From Fibrobacter sp. (GTDB lineage: Bacteria; Fibrobacterota; Fibrobacteria; Fibrobacterales; Fibrobacteraceae), in the NCBI GenBank assembly GCA_017649565.1, contig JAGCGO010000072.1, forward strand, positions 1 to 33,318: 33,318 nucleotides of DNA, given 5' to 3'. A program made the position numbers and the translations under genes. Below the pieces are notes generated by a model. That model was given only the letters and a program-made list of their open reading frames with translations, did no database searches and was not told the origin of the DNA. Position 1 is the stretch's first letter. Each line of letters begins with the position of its first letter. Of this stretch, positions 1-7,328 are shown in pieces.

Positions 1-1
1 C

Positions 2-223
2 AAGATCTTGTACACGCAGCCAGGACGCCCAACTCAAAACAGCTATATCGAACGGTTCAACGGGTCGTATCGCAGGGCTGTTCTGGACGCATATATTTTC
101 AGGACTCTAGACGATGTAAGGGAAGTTACCGAAAAATGGATGGACTACTACAACAACGAAAGACCGCATGACGCCTTAAACAACCTCGCTCCAATGGAAT
201 ATCGGTTGGCAAGAACTGGGTGA
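2..223 (+). CDS. IS3-family transposase, C-terminal part (truncated by window edge)
   Basis: This is the end of a DDE integrase-core transposase (rve superfamily, OrfB of IS3 elements), which catalyses excision and integration of the insertion sequence. The reading frame is open from base 2. The visible residues include the hallmark sequence PTQNSYIERFNGSYRR, with the last catalytic glutamate in YIERFNG, then the DEVRE-like helix and the YNNERPHDALNNLAP motif typical of the IS3 C-terminus. The frame stops at 221-223. The start is beyond the left edge, so whether the transposase is intact cannot be judged. The family assignment is firm; the subgroup is not. Confidence 0.9.
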   Translation, partial: KILYTQPGRPTQNSYIERFNGSYRRAVLDAYIFRTLDDVREVTEKWMDYYNNERPHDALNNLAPMEYRLARTG

Positions 224-234
224 TTTTGTATACT

Positions 235-369
235 TTAAACCGGTCCTAAAAATGGGTAGCTGACAAAAATGGGTAGCTGACAAACGCTGTTGCCAAATTC
301 CCAATCTTTTTTCTTTGTGGTTGTAAAATGTTTATACAAATCAAGAACTTTATTTTCTTCTTTTATCAT
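235..369 (-). pseudogene. Small minus-strand gene truncated by the IS3 element
   Basis: A start codon at 369-367 is preceded by a good ribosome binding site (GGAGG, 4 nt before ATG). The protein begins MIKEENKVLDLYKHFTTT and is native for about 27 residues. It then runs into the IS3 terminal sequence near position 283 and stops at 235-237 after 44 codons. The good Shine-Dalgarno and AT-rich codon use show that it was the start of a real gene whose remainder was displaced by the insertion. It is the last visible member of the minus-strand cluster led by the YobI-like NTPase. The product family is not recognised. Confidence 0.6.
248..281. repeat. Perfect 17-bp tandem duplication at the IS terminus
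   Basis: AAAAATGGGTAGCTGAC occurs at 248-264 and again at 265-281 without mismatch. Both copies match the terminal inverted repeat expected for the neighbouring IS3-type element, so the right end of the element appears to be doubled. The cause is not visible here. Possibilities are an imprecise insertion event, insertion next to an older solo end, or slippage. Confidence 0.85.
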
Positions 370-399
370 ATGACCTCCAAGGACCTGGCGCTATAACAA

Positions 400-531
400 T
401 TATTTCTTCCTCATCCTCTTGATCTTTTCTTTATGCATCGCTTTGAGCCTTGATCGGTCTGCGTTGAGCGAAGCAATATCCCGTGCAATCGCATCTTCAA
501 AACGATTCAGCGTTTTAGGAAAAAGAAAAAA
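400..531 (-). pseudogene. Coding remnant (43 codons) without a start
   Basis: An open stretch on the minus strand encodes 43 residues containing RFEDAIARDIASLNADRS and ending KEKIKRMRKK before a TAA at 402-400. The composition is charged and helical, as in a real protein tail. It lies directly in frame behind the TAA of the 645-residue gene at 532-534 but has no plausible start codon of its own until near its end. It is either the surviving C-terminus of a deleted gene or, less likely, an extension lost by a nonsense mutation. The family is not recognised. The next minus-strand gene begins 30 bases further on. Confidence 0.4.
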
Positions 532-2469
532 TTAGGGAATTTGTTTTTTTTCATTGAGTTCTCGCTGTATTATTTGTTTTGCAGCTTTAAAATCCTCTTT
601 TCCTTCTGATATGGGTATTTTCTGATTTGTTACAATTTCATATGCACTTATGCGGGTTGGCGTGTCAAGATAATCAAAGAATTTATCAAGTAACAGTAAT
701 GCAGCACGCTTGTCATAATGAATGACTGTATTTAGGTAAGATTCAAAACGGTTAAATAGATTCATTCTATTTACAATTGTCTTTAATTGTAGCTCAGTCC
801 AAAAGATTGTACCATTGTCATCGCCATTTATAAAAATATATGGAGATATACTTGTTAATGGAATCTTTGTAAGATATTTTTCATAAATTTCAGTGAAATT
901 ATTTTTTGAGAACAGAACAAAGGTTTTAGGGTGCAATCCTAATTTTTTGTCAACCAAACATTTCTGTATGAAAAAGGATGCCAAATTGTGCTTTTGGATG
1001 TTCTTAACGATTGATTCCGAGATGTTTTCATCCATTATTCTCCAAAATTCTTTCGGACCAATGTTGTTAATTTGTTTTCTTAATTCTTTACGATTTAGTC
1101 CAGGAGCTTCTAGGTATTTAATAAAAGTTTGGACGGGCTGGCTGTTTGTTATTAGGTTGTTTTTGTTAATGTGGAATTTATCAACTGCGTAATAAATATT
1201 TTTTTGCGTTGGCTCAATTTTGTTCTTTTCGAATAATTTTTCTATAATGTCCGCTTTTACATTAGGAATTTCGTATTTAATCTTTTCTATAAATTCTTCT
1301 AAATCTGATATTCTTTTCTTCAACTTTCCCATCAAGGGATTTATGTGTTTTATATCTGTTTTGGGATGCATGATGAAAAAAGCCACATCCCAATCAAGAG
1401 AATCTTTGTCTTTTTCAACAATGTTTTGAATATATGTGTTAAGATTGGACATTATATAAGAGTAAACATCTTCATTTTTCTGACATGTCATAAGATCTAA
1501 ATGTTCGTCAGGTCGCAACTTTAAGATGATTTTTAGATTCTCAGAATTTATTTCATAAAGGCGTCTGTCTACAATTTTCCACAAAAGAGTTGCTTTGCTT
1601 ACTTTAGAAAGCTTCAAAAAATTTAAATTAAATCGTTTTAATGCTGTATAATTGTCAAGTAACTTTTCGATTGACTCGTCATCATAAAAAAGTCGTTCCT
1701 TTTCATTCCATAAGGTTTTTATTTTATTTTTTAAGGATTTTGCATCGGGTTGATTCATGGCGTGAAGAAACTGAATAAATACATCTAAATTGCTATCATC
1801 AAAAAGATTGTTCATTGCGTAATTAGATATATTATGGGCAATGGAATTTAACAATGGTGTGATTCCATCTTTCTTTTTCATATTAATAAAAAAGAGTTTG
1901 CTGCCATTTTCACAATCATTTTTTAGCATGACCTTTGTGAAAAGGTTGATTTTGTCGTTCTCTTTATTTTTTAAAAGATATTCTAATAAGTCATAATTTA
2001 ATATTCCAGGGCTTCTCCAATAAGATTCGTCTGGTATTTTTTCAAGGATGGTCTCGATTTTCCGTATTTTCTGATTAAAATCATTATATGAAAATGATAA
2101 AATCTTTTTCAAGAATAAGTAATCGTATGCGTCAAGCTGATTGTCATACATATACGAGATGACATCTTCATAATTTTCGTCTATATAACCATGCCGAGCT
2201 AAATAAAACAACAATTGAATAGATTCGCTGTTTGTGTCAACTCCCAGCATTTCTGCGATTTGATTTTTTGGATAACCAAGGAGGTCTTTTATTGATTTAC
2301 TTTTTGAATCGTCTAATAAATCCGGATAGATTTCAGCCATTTTGGAAATAAACGCCTTTTTTTGGGCGAATAAATTATATAGGATGCCTTTTCTTTCGTG
2401 ACAAAGCTTAAAATCGCATGGATTGACATTTTTATACAGAATCAAAGAAAAAAGTTGTTGCTCAATCAT
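532..2469 (-). CDS. Large helical C-terminal partner of the YobI-like NTPase (unknown function)
   Basis: This 645-residue protein has no recognisable enzyme motif and looks mostly alpha-helical, rich in Lys, Asn, Ile and Leu, with no signal peptide or clear membrane segment. Its first 40 residues (LILYKNVNPCDFKLCHERKG) resemble what I remember as the segment directly following the NTPase domain in single-chain YobI-family proteins. The pair therefore looks like a YobI-type protein of about 1,020 residues split into two genes. It overlaps the upstream NTPase gene by four bases (ATGA) and has its own GGGAG ribosome site inside that gene's tail, so translational coupling is likely. Base composition is far more AT-rich than the core genes, pointing to horizontal acquisition. 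The role is unknown; defence is a possibility only. Confidence 0.75.
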   Translation of the reverse strand: MIEQQLFSLILYKNVNPCDFKLCHERKGILYNLFAQKKAFISKMAEIYPDLLDDSKSKSIKDLLGYPKNQIAEMLGVDTNSESIQLLFYLARHGYIDENYEDVISYMYDNQLDAYDYLFLKKILSFSYNDFNQKIRKIETILEKIPDESYWRSPGILNYDLLEYLLKNKENDKINLFTKVMLKNDCENGSKLFFINMKKKDGITPLLNSIAHNISNYAMNNLFDDSNLDVFIQFLHAMNQPDAKSLKNKIKTLWNEKERLFYDDESIEKLLDNYTALKRFNLNFLKLSKVSKATLLWKIVDRRLYEINSENLKIILKLRPDEHLDLMTCQKNEDVYSYIMSNLNTYIQNIVEKDKDSLDWDVAFFIMHPKTDIKHINPLMGKLKKRISDLEEFIEKIKYEIPNVKADIIEKLFEKNKIEPTQKNIYYAVDKFHINKNNLITNSQPVQTFIKYLEAPGLNRKELRKQINNIGPKEFWRIMDENISESIVKNIQKHNLASFFIQKCLVDKKLGLHPKTFVLFSKNNFTEIYEKYLTKIPLTSISPYIFINGDDNGTIFWTELQLKTIVNRMNLFNRFESYLNTVIHYDKRAALLLLDKFFDYLDTPTRISAYEIVTNQKIPISEGKEDFKAAKQIIQRELNEKKQIP

Positions 2470-3590
2470 TTTGATTCTCCCGTTTGTTTGCCAATTTCTA
2501 ATGCGTTTTGGTAAACTATAAATTCATTGATGGTGTTCTTTAAGATTCTTAGGTCTTTCATCCACATTGCAATGTTATAAAAATAATTATTGTCAAATTT
2601 TTCTAGGAGTTGAGGCCAATTTTTTTCCATTTCTCTTTGTAGGTAATCACCGACATTATGGGGATTTATAACTGGAATTATTGGGATAATAAAATCAAAG
2701 AATTTTACTCTGTCTGCACTTTCAAATATGTCATCGTTCAATACGTAAATAAATTTGATTTTTCGTTTTACAGACTCATTAGAATTGATTATTTTATTCA
2801 ATTCTCTTAATTTTGTAAAAATACTATGTGCGCCTAGACGATCTAAATCTTCAAAAATTATAACATCATGATTTGTGCGCTGAAAGAAGTACAATAATTC
2901 ATCTAAATATTTATTTATTAATGAGCTTTTTCCCAAAAAAGATATTTCAGCATTTTTGAATACAATTTTAGAAATATTTGTTTTTCGTACTAGTTTTAGG
3001 ATGTGCCATAAAAAAAATGCTAAAAGAGGTATTACGGTCAAATCCAAAATATAGTGCAAATGAGGATATAAATCTAATCCGAGAAAATCATCCCACCAAA
3101 AATAAACTTCGTCAATTAACGTATCTCCGGTGCTTGCCGAATAAATAAGCGGAAATGATATAAGGGCATACAAAAGAAGAAAGACCAATCCTAATGACTT
3201 GATATTTGAAAAATTCTTTATTCGAGAGATTCGAGAAAATGGAAGAGAAGAAGGATCTTTTTGAAATAATAATTGCTGTATTATACATTGTTCAATTGCT
3301 CTTTCGTCTAAATCTTTTGATTGTTTTTTCTCCCCACAGGCACAGTCATCTTCAATATTAAACTTAGCCATGCTCAAATATAAGGGGTGAAATTGCGGAT
3401 TTTTCTTGAAATAACTCATTACGATGCTTGATTTTCCAGATCCATATGGACCGGTTACGGCGATGTTTAGCATTTTAATTGAGTCTTTTGGTCTGTCGCA
3501 TTCTCGCGTACCCATTGCATAGTCAAATGCATCAAAAGCATAACAATTGGTAATGTCGTCTTTGGGCGCCAAGTATTGATATTTTTCCAC
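2466..3590 (-). CDS. YobI/KAP-like membrane-anchored P-loop NTPase
   Basis: This 374-residue protein begins at a GTG with GGAG upstream (8-nt spacing). A Walker A motif, GPYGSGKSS, lies at residues 47-55 and a Walker B, IIFEDLD, at 244-250, followed by a sensor-like KFIYVLNDD strand at about 279-287. Two hydrophobic segments (about 133-151 and 183-201) are inserted between the Walker motifs, the arrangement seen in KAP-type NTPases with the ATPase site in the cytoplasm. The N-terminus and Walker region resemble Bacillus YobI (YobI-like P-loop NTPase family), but that protein is about three times longer; the missing part corresponds to the next gene. Low G+C and nearby IS sequence indicate acquired DNA. 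Many STAND/KAP NTPases act in anti-phage or stress responses, but nothing here proves this. Confidence 0.8.
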   Translation of the reverse strand: MEKYQYLAPKDDITNCYAFDAFDYAMGTRECDRPKDSIKMLNIAVTGPYGSGKSSIVMSYFKKNPQFHPLYLSMAKFNIEDDCACGEKKQSKDLDERAIEQCIIQQLLFQKDPSSLPFSRISRIKNFSNIKSLGLVFLLLYALISFPLIYSASTGDTLIDEVYFWWDDFLGLDLYPHLHYILDLTVIPLLAFFLWHILKLVRKTNISKIVFKNAEISFLGKSSLINKYLDELLYFFQRTNHDVIIFEDLDRLGAHSIFTKLRELNKIINSNESVKRKIKFIYVLNDDIFESADRVKFFDFIIPIIPVINPHNVGDYLQREMEKNWPQLLEKFDNNYFYNIAMWMKDLRILKNTINEFIVYQNALEIGKQTGESK

Positions 3591-3629
3591 TATTTATACT
3601 CCAGCTAAAAAGCTCTGCATTTATTCTAT

Positions 3630-3641
3630 ATTATAAATATA
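3630..3641 (-). promoter_or_regulatory. AT-rich promoter candidate for the YobI-like operon
   Basis: The 120 bases upstream of the NTPase start are extremely AT-rich. On the minus strand they contain TATATTTA (3641-3634) and an overlapping TATAAT (3635-3630), about 40-45 bases before the GTG. No convincing -35 box is visible. The background composition makes chance matches likely. Confidence 0.25.
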
Positions 3642-3673
3642 CTTTATTTTATTAATATATTGAATTTGTTTAA

Positions 3674-3745
3674 AAAAAGTGTTCAGAAATAGCTCAAGTC
3701 GAAGCTCTGTACCAGCAACTTCAGAAGTTCAAAAGGAACGAGTAG
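3674..3745 (+). pseudogene. C-terminal remnant of an unidentified plus-strand gene
   Basis: A short open frame after an in-frame TAA (3671-3673) encodes VEALYQQLQKFKRNE and related residues, then stops at 3743-3745. The even spread of charged and amphipathic residues suggests a true protein tail. It sits at the junction between the AT-rich island and GC-rich chromosome, immediately before a perfect hairpin. It may be the end of a gene broken when the island entered. The family is not recognised. Confidence 0.3.
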
Positions 3746-3753
3746 TTATTTCC

Positions 3754-3790
3754 ATTTTGGTGAAGTCACATTTTGTGACTTCACCAAAAT
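3754..3790. repeat. Perfect 17-bp inverted repeat with 3-nt loop
   Basis: ATTTTGGTGAAGTCACA at 3754-3770 is followed by TTT and then its exact reverse complement at 3774-3790. The hairpin has no T-tract on either strand, so it is not a standard intrinsic terminator, although it could work bidirectionally. It marks the boundary between the AT-rich island and the GC-rich chromosome. Confidence 0.9.
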
Positions 3791-4066
3791 GATTCCGGGT
3801 TCTTAAGGGCAGCGCCCCACCTTCACTTCGTAATTCGCCTTTTTTCTCCCCGACGTATCTGCCGTTGCAACTGTCGGGTGCGGCCATGGTCACGGCGATG
3901 GAATCGGTGGACACGGTGAAGTTGTCGTATCGTATGTAGCAGTCGCAGCGTGTCCACGTCTAGCGCGAGTTCCCCGTCGAGCCATGTCTGCACGCGGCCG
4001 TTCTTGCCGCCGCACAGCCCGGGGAGCTTGCCGCCCAGCTGGAACTCGAACCCGTCCTCGAAGAAT
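3790..4066 (-). pseudogene. Degenerate polysaccharide lyase (PL14-like) fragment
   Basis: Minus-strand translation from about 4066 gives FFEDGFEFQLGGKLPGLCGG followed directly by NGRVQTWLDGELALDVDTLR. In PL14-type alginate/glucuronan lyases, as I remember them, these two blocks (KLPGLxGG and NGRxQxWxDGxLxLD) are separated by roughly 80-100 residues, so an internal deletion is likely. A frameshift then moves the next recognisable segment, YDNFTVST, to another frame. The frame stays open to about 3790, where the hairpin begins. The gene is dead. Its presence fits a polysaccharide-degrading lifestyle. Family assignment rests on motif recognition only. Confidence 0.6.
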
Positions 4067-4121
4067 AGTTGTCGTTGCCTGATAATCTATAGTTTTTTTT
4101 CGGAAAGGACGGTTTTCGGAC

Positions 4122-4129
4122 TATATTTA
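4122..4129 (+). promoter_or_regulatory. TAnnTTTR-type promoter box before the DUF4434-like gene
   Basis: TATATTTA ends four bases before the ATG at 4134, and no Shine-Dalgarno is present at the right distance. It resembles the Bacteroidota -7 element TAnnTTTG. If used, the transcript would begin at or next to the start codon. Confidence 0.35.
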
Positions 4130-4133
4130 GGGT

Positions 4134-5246
4134 ATGTTTGTGCCGCGCCACAAATTCTGCCTGGCGGCTCTCGCGCTGTTTGCGGGGGCCTTCCCGGTTT
4201 CTGCCGTCGCCTCGAATCTCGACGGCGTTTTCGACGCGGGGTGGACCACGGCCTACCAGTCGGCGGATTCCATTGGCCATATGCACAAGCGGCTGCACGC
4301 CCTGGGCATGGAGCATGTGGTGCTGCAGTACGCGGCGGTCGAGAAGACTCACCTGTATTACCCTTCCGCGCTGGACTTTCTGCAGAATACGGAATACCGG
4401 AACAACCTGCTTTTCCCCATGAGCGTCGAGGCGGCGCGGGCGGCCAGGAACAGGCTCTGGCTCGGGCTTTACTACGATGGCGAAAACTGGTACTCCCCGC
4501 CGTCTGCCGAGCAGCTGGATTCGCTTGCGGCGCGGAACCTGCTCGTGCTCGACGAGTTGTACGGCCTTTACGGTGGCGACTCGGTTGTCGAGGGCGTGTA
4601 CATTCCCCAGGAGATTGCGCGCTACTACTGGGACGGCTTGCGCGAGGGGCTCACGGCCAAGACGCTCGCGGAGCATTTCCTGAACCCGGTTTTGCAGGCG
4701 GCGCGGGCCAAGGGCTGGAAGGTCATGGCGGCTCCGTTCTTCAACCAGAACCTGGAATCTCCCGATACGCTGCGGTCGTTCTTCGAGTCGCTTTTTGCGG
4801 CGGGGTTCATTCCCGACGTGTTGGCCTTGCAAGATGGCGTGGGCGCGAGTGACGGGGGCAAGGCGCATGCCGACACGGCGACGGTCGGGAGCTACGAGCG
4901 CGCGGTGGCGCAGGCCTGCAGTCAGTACAATGTTGAATTCTGGGTAGACCTGGAGCTTTTCCGCACGGACGATTCGCATGCGTTGGCAGGTGCTTCGAGG
5001 GTGTCGGCGCAGCTCGACTCGGCCCGGGCGGCGGGGGCGGCGCGGGTCATCGGCTACGATCTCGCGGTTCTCGGGAATGCGGGGCTCGACTCGCTCGAAA
5101 AGTGGATGCCGCACGACACTTCGGCAACGGTTTCTGTCGGCAGGCGGCCGGTGCCGGGGGCGGGGCGCACGGTCGCTCCGAGGTACTACCGGCTGAACGG
5201 CGCTCGGGTTAATCCGGGCCAGCGCGCCGTATTGCCGCGCCGGTGA
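4134..5246 (+). CDS. Secreted DUF4434-like TIM-barrel (glycoside hydrolase-like) protein
   Basis: This 370-residue protein has an N-terminal signal peptide (hydrophobic stretch ending PVSAVAS, cleavage about residue 27). The body resembles DUF4434-type proteins related to TIM-barrel glycosidases: GMEHVVLQYAAV near the start, LWLGLYYDG, VVEGVYIPQEI, PDVLALQDGVGA and NVEFWVDLELF in barrel-strand order. The acidic residues in the last three are candidate active-site groups. The last 20 residues (YYRLNGARV) look like the start of a short C-terminal tag, perhaps truncated. The substrate cannot be named; carbohydrate is likely by fold and by the neighbouring lyase remnant. The start lacks a clear ribosome site, with a promoter-like box directly in front. 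Confidence 0.7.
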   Translation: MFVPRHKFCLAALALFAGAFPVSAVASNLDGVFDAGWTTAYQSADSIGHMHKRLHALGMEHVVLQYAAVEKTHLYYPSALDFLQNTEYRNNLLFPMSVEAARAARNRLWLGLYYDGENWYSPPSAEQLDSLAARNLLVLDELYGLYGGDSVVEGVYIPQEIARYYWDGLREGLTAKTLAEHFLNPVLQAARAKGWKVMAAPFFNQNLESPDTLRSFFESLFAAGFIPDVLALQDGVGASDGGKAHADTATVGSYERAVAQACSQYNVEFWVDLELFRTDDSHALAGASRVSAQLDSARAAGAARVIGYDLAVLGNAGLDSLEKWMPHDTSATVSVGRRPVPGAGRTVAPRYYRLNGARVNPGQRAVLPRR

Positions 5247-5252
5247 TGTTCG

Positions 5253-5287
5253 GCAAACGTTGTTTTGCGTGCCGGTTTGCTTTTTTT
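5253..5287 (+). terminator. Possible intrinsic terminator after the DUF4434-like gene
   Basis: GCAAAC at 5253-5258 can pair with GTTTGC at 5275-5280 around a 16-nt loop, followed directly by seven T residues (5281-5287). The stem is short, so strength is doubtful, but the position just after the stop codon at 5246 is right. Confidence 0.4.
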
Positions 5288-5307
5288 CTGCGATTTTTGT
5301 ATCTTAA
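5276..5307 (+). promoter_or_regulatory. Bacteroidota-like promoter candidate for moxR
   Basis: TTTG (5276-5279), a 20-nt spacer and TATCTTAA (5300-5307) approximate the TTTG-N19-21-TAnnTTTG arrangement known from Bacteroidota. The -33 part overlaps the candidate terminator stem. The start codon is about 110 bases downstream, leaving a long leader. Confidence 0.3.
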
Positions 5308-5416
5308 AGCCGTAAAAATCTCTCGGCTCTCGTCTTTCGCCATGCAGGCGAACGATGATATCCGAAAAACAGAGGTTGTTGAATTTTTGTAAAATATACA
5401 CAGAGGTAAAAAACGC

Positions 5417-6400
5417 ATGGATATTCAGGAACTTTCGGAAAAGGTTAAACAGCAGAGCGCTTTCTGCATGAATTTGCTGCGTGAAGTGGAAGGAACGGTG
5501 ATTGGCCAGAAGGCTCTGGTCGAGAGCATTCTGACGGGCATTCTGGCCGACGGCCACGTGCTGCTGGAAGGCCTGCCGGGCCTCGCCAAGACGACGGCGG
5601 TCAAGGCGTTTGCCGATGCCGTCTCGCTGGACTTCAAGCGCATCCAGTTCACGCCCGACCTGTTGCCGGCCGACTTGCTGGGTACCACGATCTACAACGC
5701 CAAGGAATCCAAGTTCGAGACCCGCAAGGGTCCGCTGTTCACGAACCTCGTGCTCGCCGACGAAATCAACCGCGCCCCGTCGAAGGTGCAGAGCGCGCTC
5801 CTCGAAGCGATGCAGGAACGCCACATCACCATCGGCGACGAGACGTTCAAACTGGACGAGCCGTTCCTGGTGCTTGCCACGCAGAACCCGATCGAGCAGG
5901 AGGGTACCTACCCGCTGCCCGAAGCCCAGGTGGACCGTTTCCTGCTCAAGGTGAAGGTCAGCTACCCGAACAAGGCCGACGAAATGAAGATTCTCGACGC
6001 GGTCGCCGGTGCGGGTCTCCGCCAGCCGCAGGCCGTTGCCACGAAGGAAGACATCCTCGCCGCCCGCCAGATGGTGAAGCAGGTGTACGTGGACGAGCGC
6101 GTCCGCGAATACATCGTGAACCTGGTGCTCGCGACCCGCGACCCGGGCAGCATCAAGCGCAGCGACCTGGTCGGCTTCGTGGAAGTGGGCGCCTCGCCGC
6201 GTGCCTCCATCGGCCTCGCCCAGGCATCCAAGGCCCACGCGTTCATCCAGGGCCGCGCCTACGTGACGCCGGAAGACGTGAAGGCGGTCGCGATGGAAGT
6301 GCTCCGCCACCGCATCATCCTGAGCTACGAGGCCGAAGCGGAAGAAGTCTCCGCCGAGACCGTGGTGCAGAAGATTTTGGACAGCGTCGAGGTGCCGTAA
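5417..6400 (+). CDS. MoxR-family AAA+ ATPase
   Basis: This 327-residue cytoplasmic ATPase is of normal length for the MoxR family; such proteins act as chaperones for maturation of partner complexes, often with VWA-domain proteins. The Walker A (GLPGLAKTT, residues 52-60), Walker B (VLADEI, 112-117) and sensor 1 (ATQNPIEQEGTYPLPEAQ, about 154-171) are intact, followed by the family's C-terminal lid domain. The start at ATG 5417 has AGAGG ten bases upstream. It is usually followed by DUF58 and VWA genes. Here it stands alone, closed by a strong terminator, so its partners are probably elsewhere. Confidence 0.95.
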   Translation: MDIQELSEKVKQQSAFCMNLLREVEGTVIGQKALVESILTGILADGHVLLEGLPGLAKTTAVKAFADAVSLDFKRIQFTPDLLPADLLGTTIYNAKESKFETRKGPLFTNLVLADEINRAPSKVQSALLEAMQERHITIGDETFKLDEPFLVLATQNPIEQEGTYPLPEAQVDRFLLKVKVSYPNKADEMKILDAVAGAGLRQPQAVATKEDILAARQMVKQVYVDERVREYIVNLVLATRDPGSIKRSDLVGFVEVGASPRASIGLAQASKAHAFIQGRAYVTPEDVKAVAMEVLRHRIILSYEAEAEEVSAETVVQKILDSVEVP

Positions 6401-6426
6401 GGCGAGAGTCGCTCCAAACAATTGTT

Positions 6427-6455
6427 ACCCCGTGCGAGTCACGGGGTCTTTTTTT
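6427..6455 (+). terminator. Intrinsic terminator of moxR
   Basis: ACCCCGTG (6427-6434), loop CGAGT and CACGGGGT (6440-6447) form a perfect 8-bp GC-rich stem followed by CTTTTTTT. It lies 27 bases after the moxR stop and just before the convergent nuclease gene. Confidence 0.9.
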
Positions 6456-6462
6456 GCCCGGG

Positions 6463-7317
6463 TTATGCTTTGGGCCTGTTGCGGGGAGCGCCTTGCTTGA
6501 AGATTGCCTTGATGTAGGCCTGCACCTGCTTGACGGATAGCGGGGTGGTGCCGCTCTCGAATGTGGCGATCAGGTTCTTTCCGAGGATGTAGCCGCTGGC
6601 GGCATAGTGCGAGATTTTCTGGATGGCGGTCTCGGCGTAGTCGTGCTCGCCCATCAGGCCGAAGTGCTCCCAGATGATTTCTTCGCGCGTGGTGGTGTCG
6701 AGGCAGGTGAAGTCCGGGTAGCACGTGCCCCAGCCCTTGACGCTTGTGGGGTATTCGTAGCGGAAGGGGATGCCGTCGCGGCTGAGCGCGTCCGCGATGA
6801 TGACTTCGGATTTGGAGCGGACGCGCACGCCCGTGCCCGTGAAGAATTCCGGGGCGTTGATTTCGAAGGGCTTGCCGGTGTAGGGGGCGTGCTGCCATGC
6901 GGCGATGAAATCGTTGTCGGGCTCGCGCACGGGTGTCACGAGGCGGCGGCGGCCCGGGCGGAGCCCGGTCAACGCGGCGTCGATTTCGCCGGGGTGGTAG
7001 CTTTTTGCTAGGTCGCCGAGCGCGGCGAGTTGCCTGCCGATGACCGCTGCGACCGCCGCGTTGTAATCGCGTTGCGCGATCGCCGCCGCCTTGCGCTGTT
7101 CCCTGCGCGGGATGTATTTGCCCTTGGTGTCCCCGCGCTCCGTGATGAGGTAATACTGGAAAGAGTTCTTGTGCGACTGCACGCGCAGGGAACCCTTCGG
7201 CGCTTTTTTCAGCGATTTTTGAAGATTGTCCAGGCAGACTTGCAGTTCCTGTTTGCGAATGTCTACCAGCGCGGCGATATGGTCTTGCGAGAGTTTCGTC
7301 TGCTGAGAAATGTCCAT
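6463..7317 (-). CDS. PD-(D/E)XK-superfamily nuclease-like protein
   Basis: This 284-residue protein has an N-terminal charged coiled-coil-like region (about 1-100) and a C-terminal half with the ordered motifs of restriction-like (VSR/TnsA-like) nucleases. These are VRSKSE (165-171, candidate catalytic Glu171), a YPDF block (200-203, Asp202) and WEHFG (216-220, Glu217), followed by an amphipathic helix and FES near 253. Proteins of this type are common in gut bacteria but uncharacterised. The start ATG has a G-rich ribosome site (AGGGGGG). It is convergent with moxR, and its leader carries a terminator-like hairpin. The substrate is unknown; DNA cleavage or repair is inferred from fold motifs. 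Confidence 0.7.
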   Translation of the reverse strand: MDISQQTKLSQDHIAALVDIRKQELQVCLDNLQKSLKKAPKGSLRVQSHKNSFQYYLITERGDTKGKYIPRREQRKAAAIAQRDYNAAVAAVIGRQLAALGDLAKSYHPGEIDAALTGLRPGRRRLVTPVREPDNDFIAAWQHAPYTGKPFEINAPEFFTGTGVRVRSKSEVIIADALSRDGIPFRYEYPTSVKGWGTCYPDFTCLDTTTREEIIWEHFGLMGEHDYAETAIQKISHYAASGYILGKNLIATFESGTTPLSVKQVQAYIKAIFKQGAPRNRPKA

Positions 7318-7328
7318 TTTTCCCCCCT

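Larger units (their letters stand above)
1..282 (+). mobile_element. Right end of an IS3-family insertion sequence
   Basis: The left edge of the window carries the 3' part of an IS3-type transposase followed by about 60 bp of terminal sequence. Read on the other strand, the end is TGTCAGCTACCCATTTTTAG, beginning with the TG expected at IS3-family termini. The terminal 17 bp (AAAAATGGGTAGCTGAC) occurs twice in perfect tandem at 248-264 and 265-281. The element has interrupted a small minus-strand gene that begins at 369. The left end lies outside the window, so element length and target duplication cannot be determined. The exact boundary (about 265 or 282) is inferred. Confidence 0.7.

Noticed and set aside
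2461..2475. Programmed -1 frameshift joining the two YobI-like genes at AAAA before TGA
   Set aside because: The A-run is only four bases and does not form a canonical slippery heptamer, and the second gene has its own GGGAG ribosome site; coupled reinitiation is the simpler reading.
3950..5114. Long open frames on both strands over 3950-5114
   Set aside because: They are shadows of the GC-rich DUF4434-like gene and the lyase remnant: Arg/Ala/Pro-rich low-complexity products without motifs or ribosome sites.
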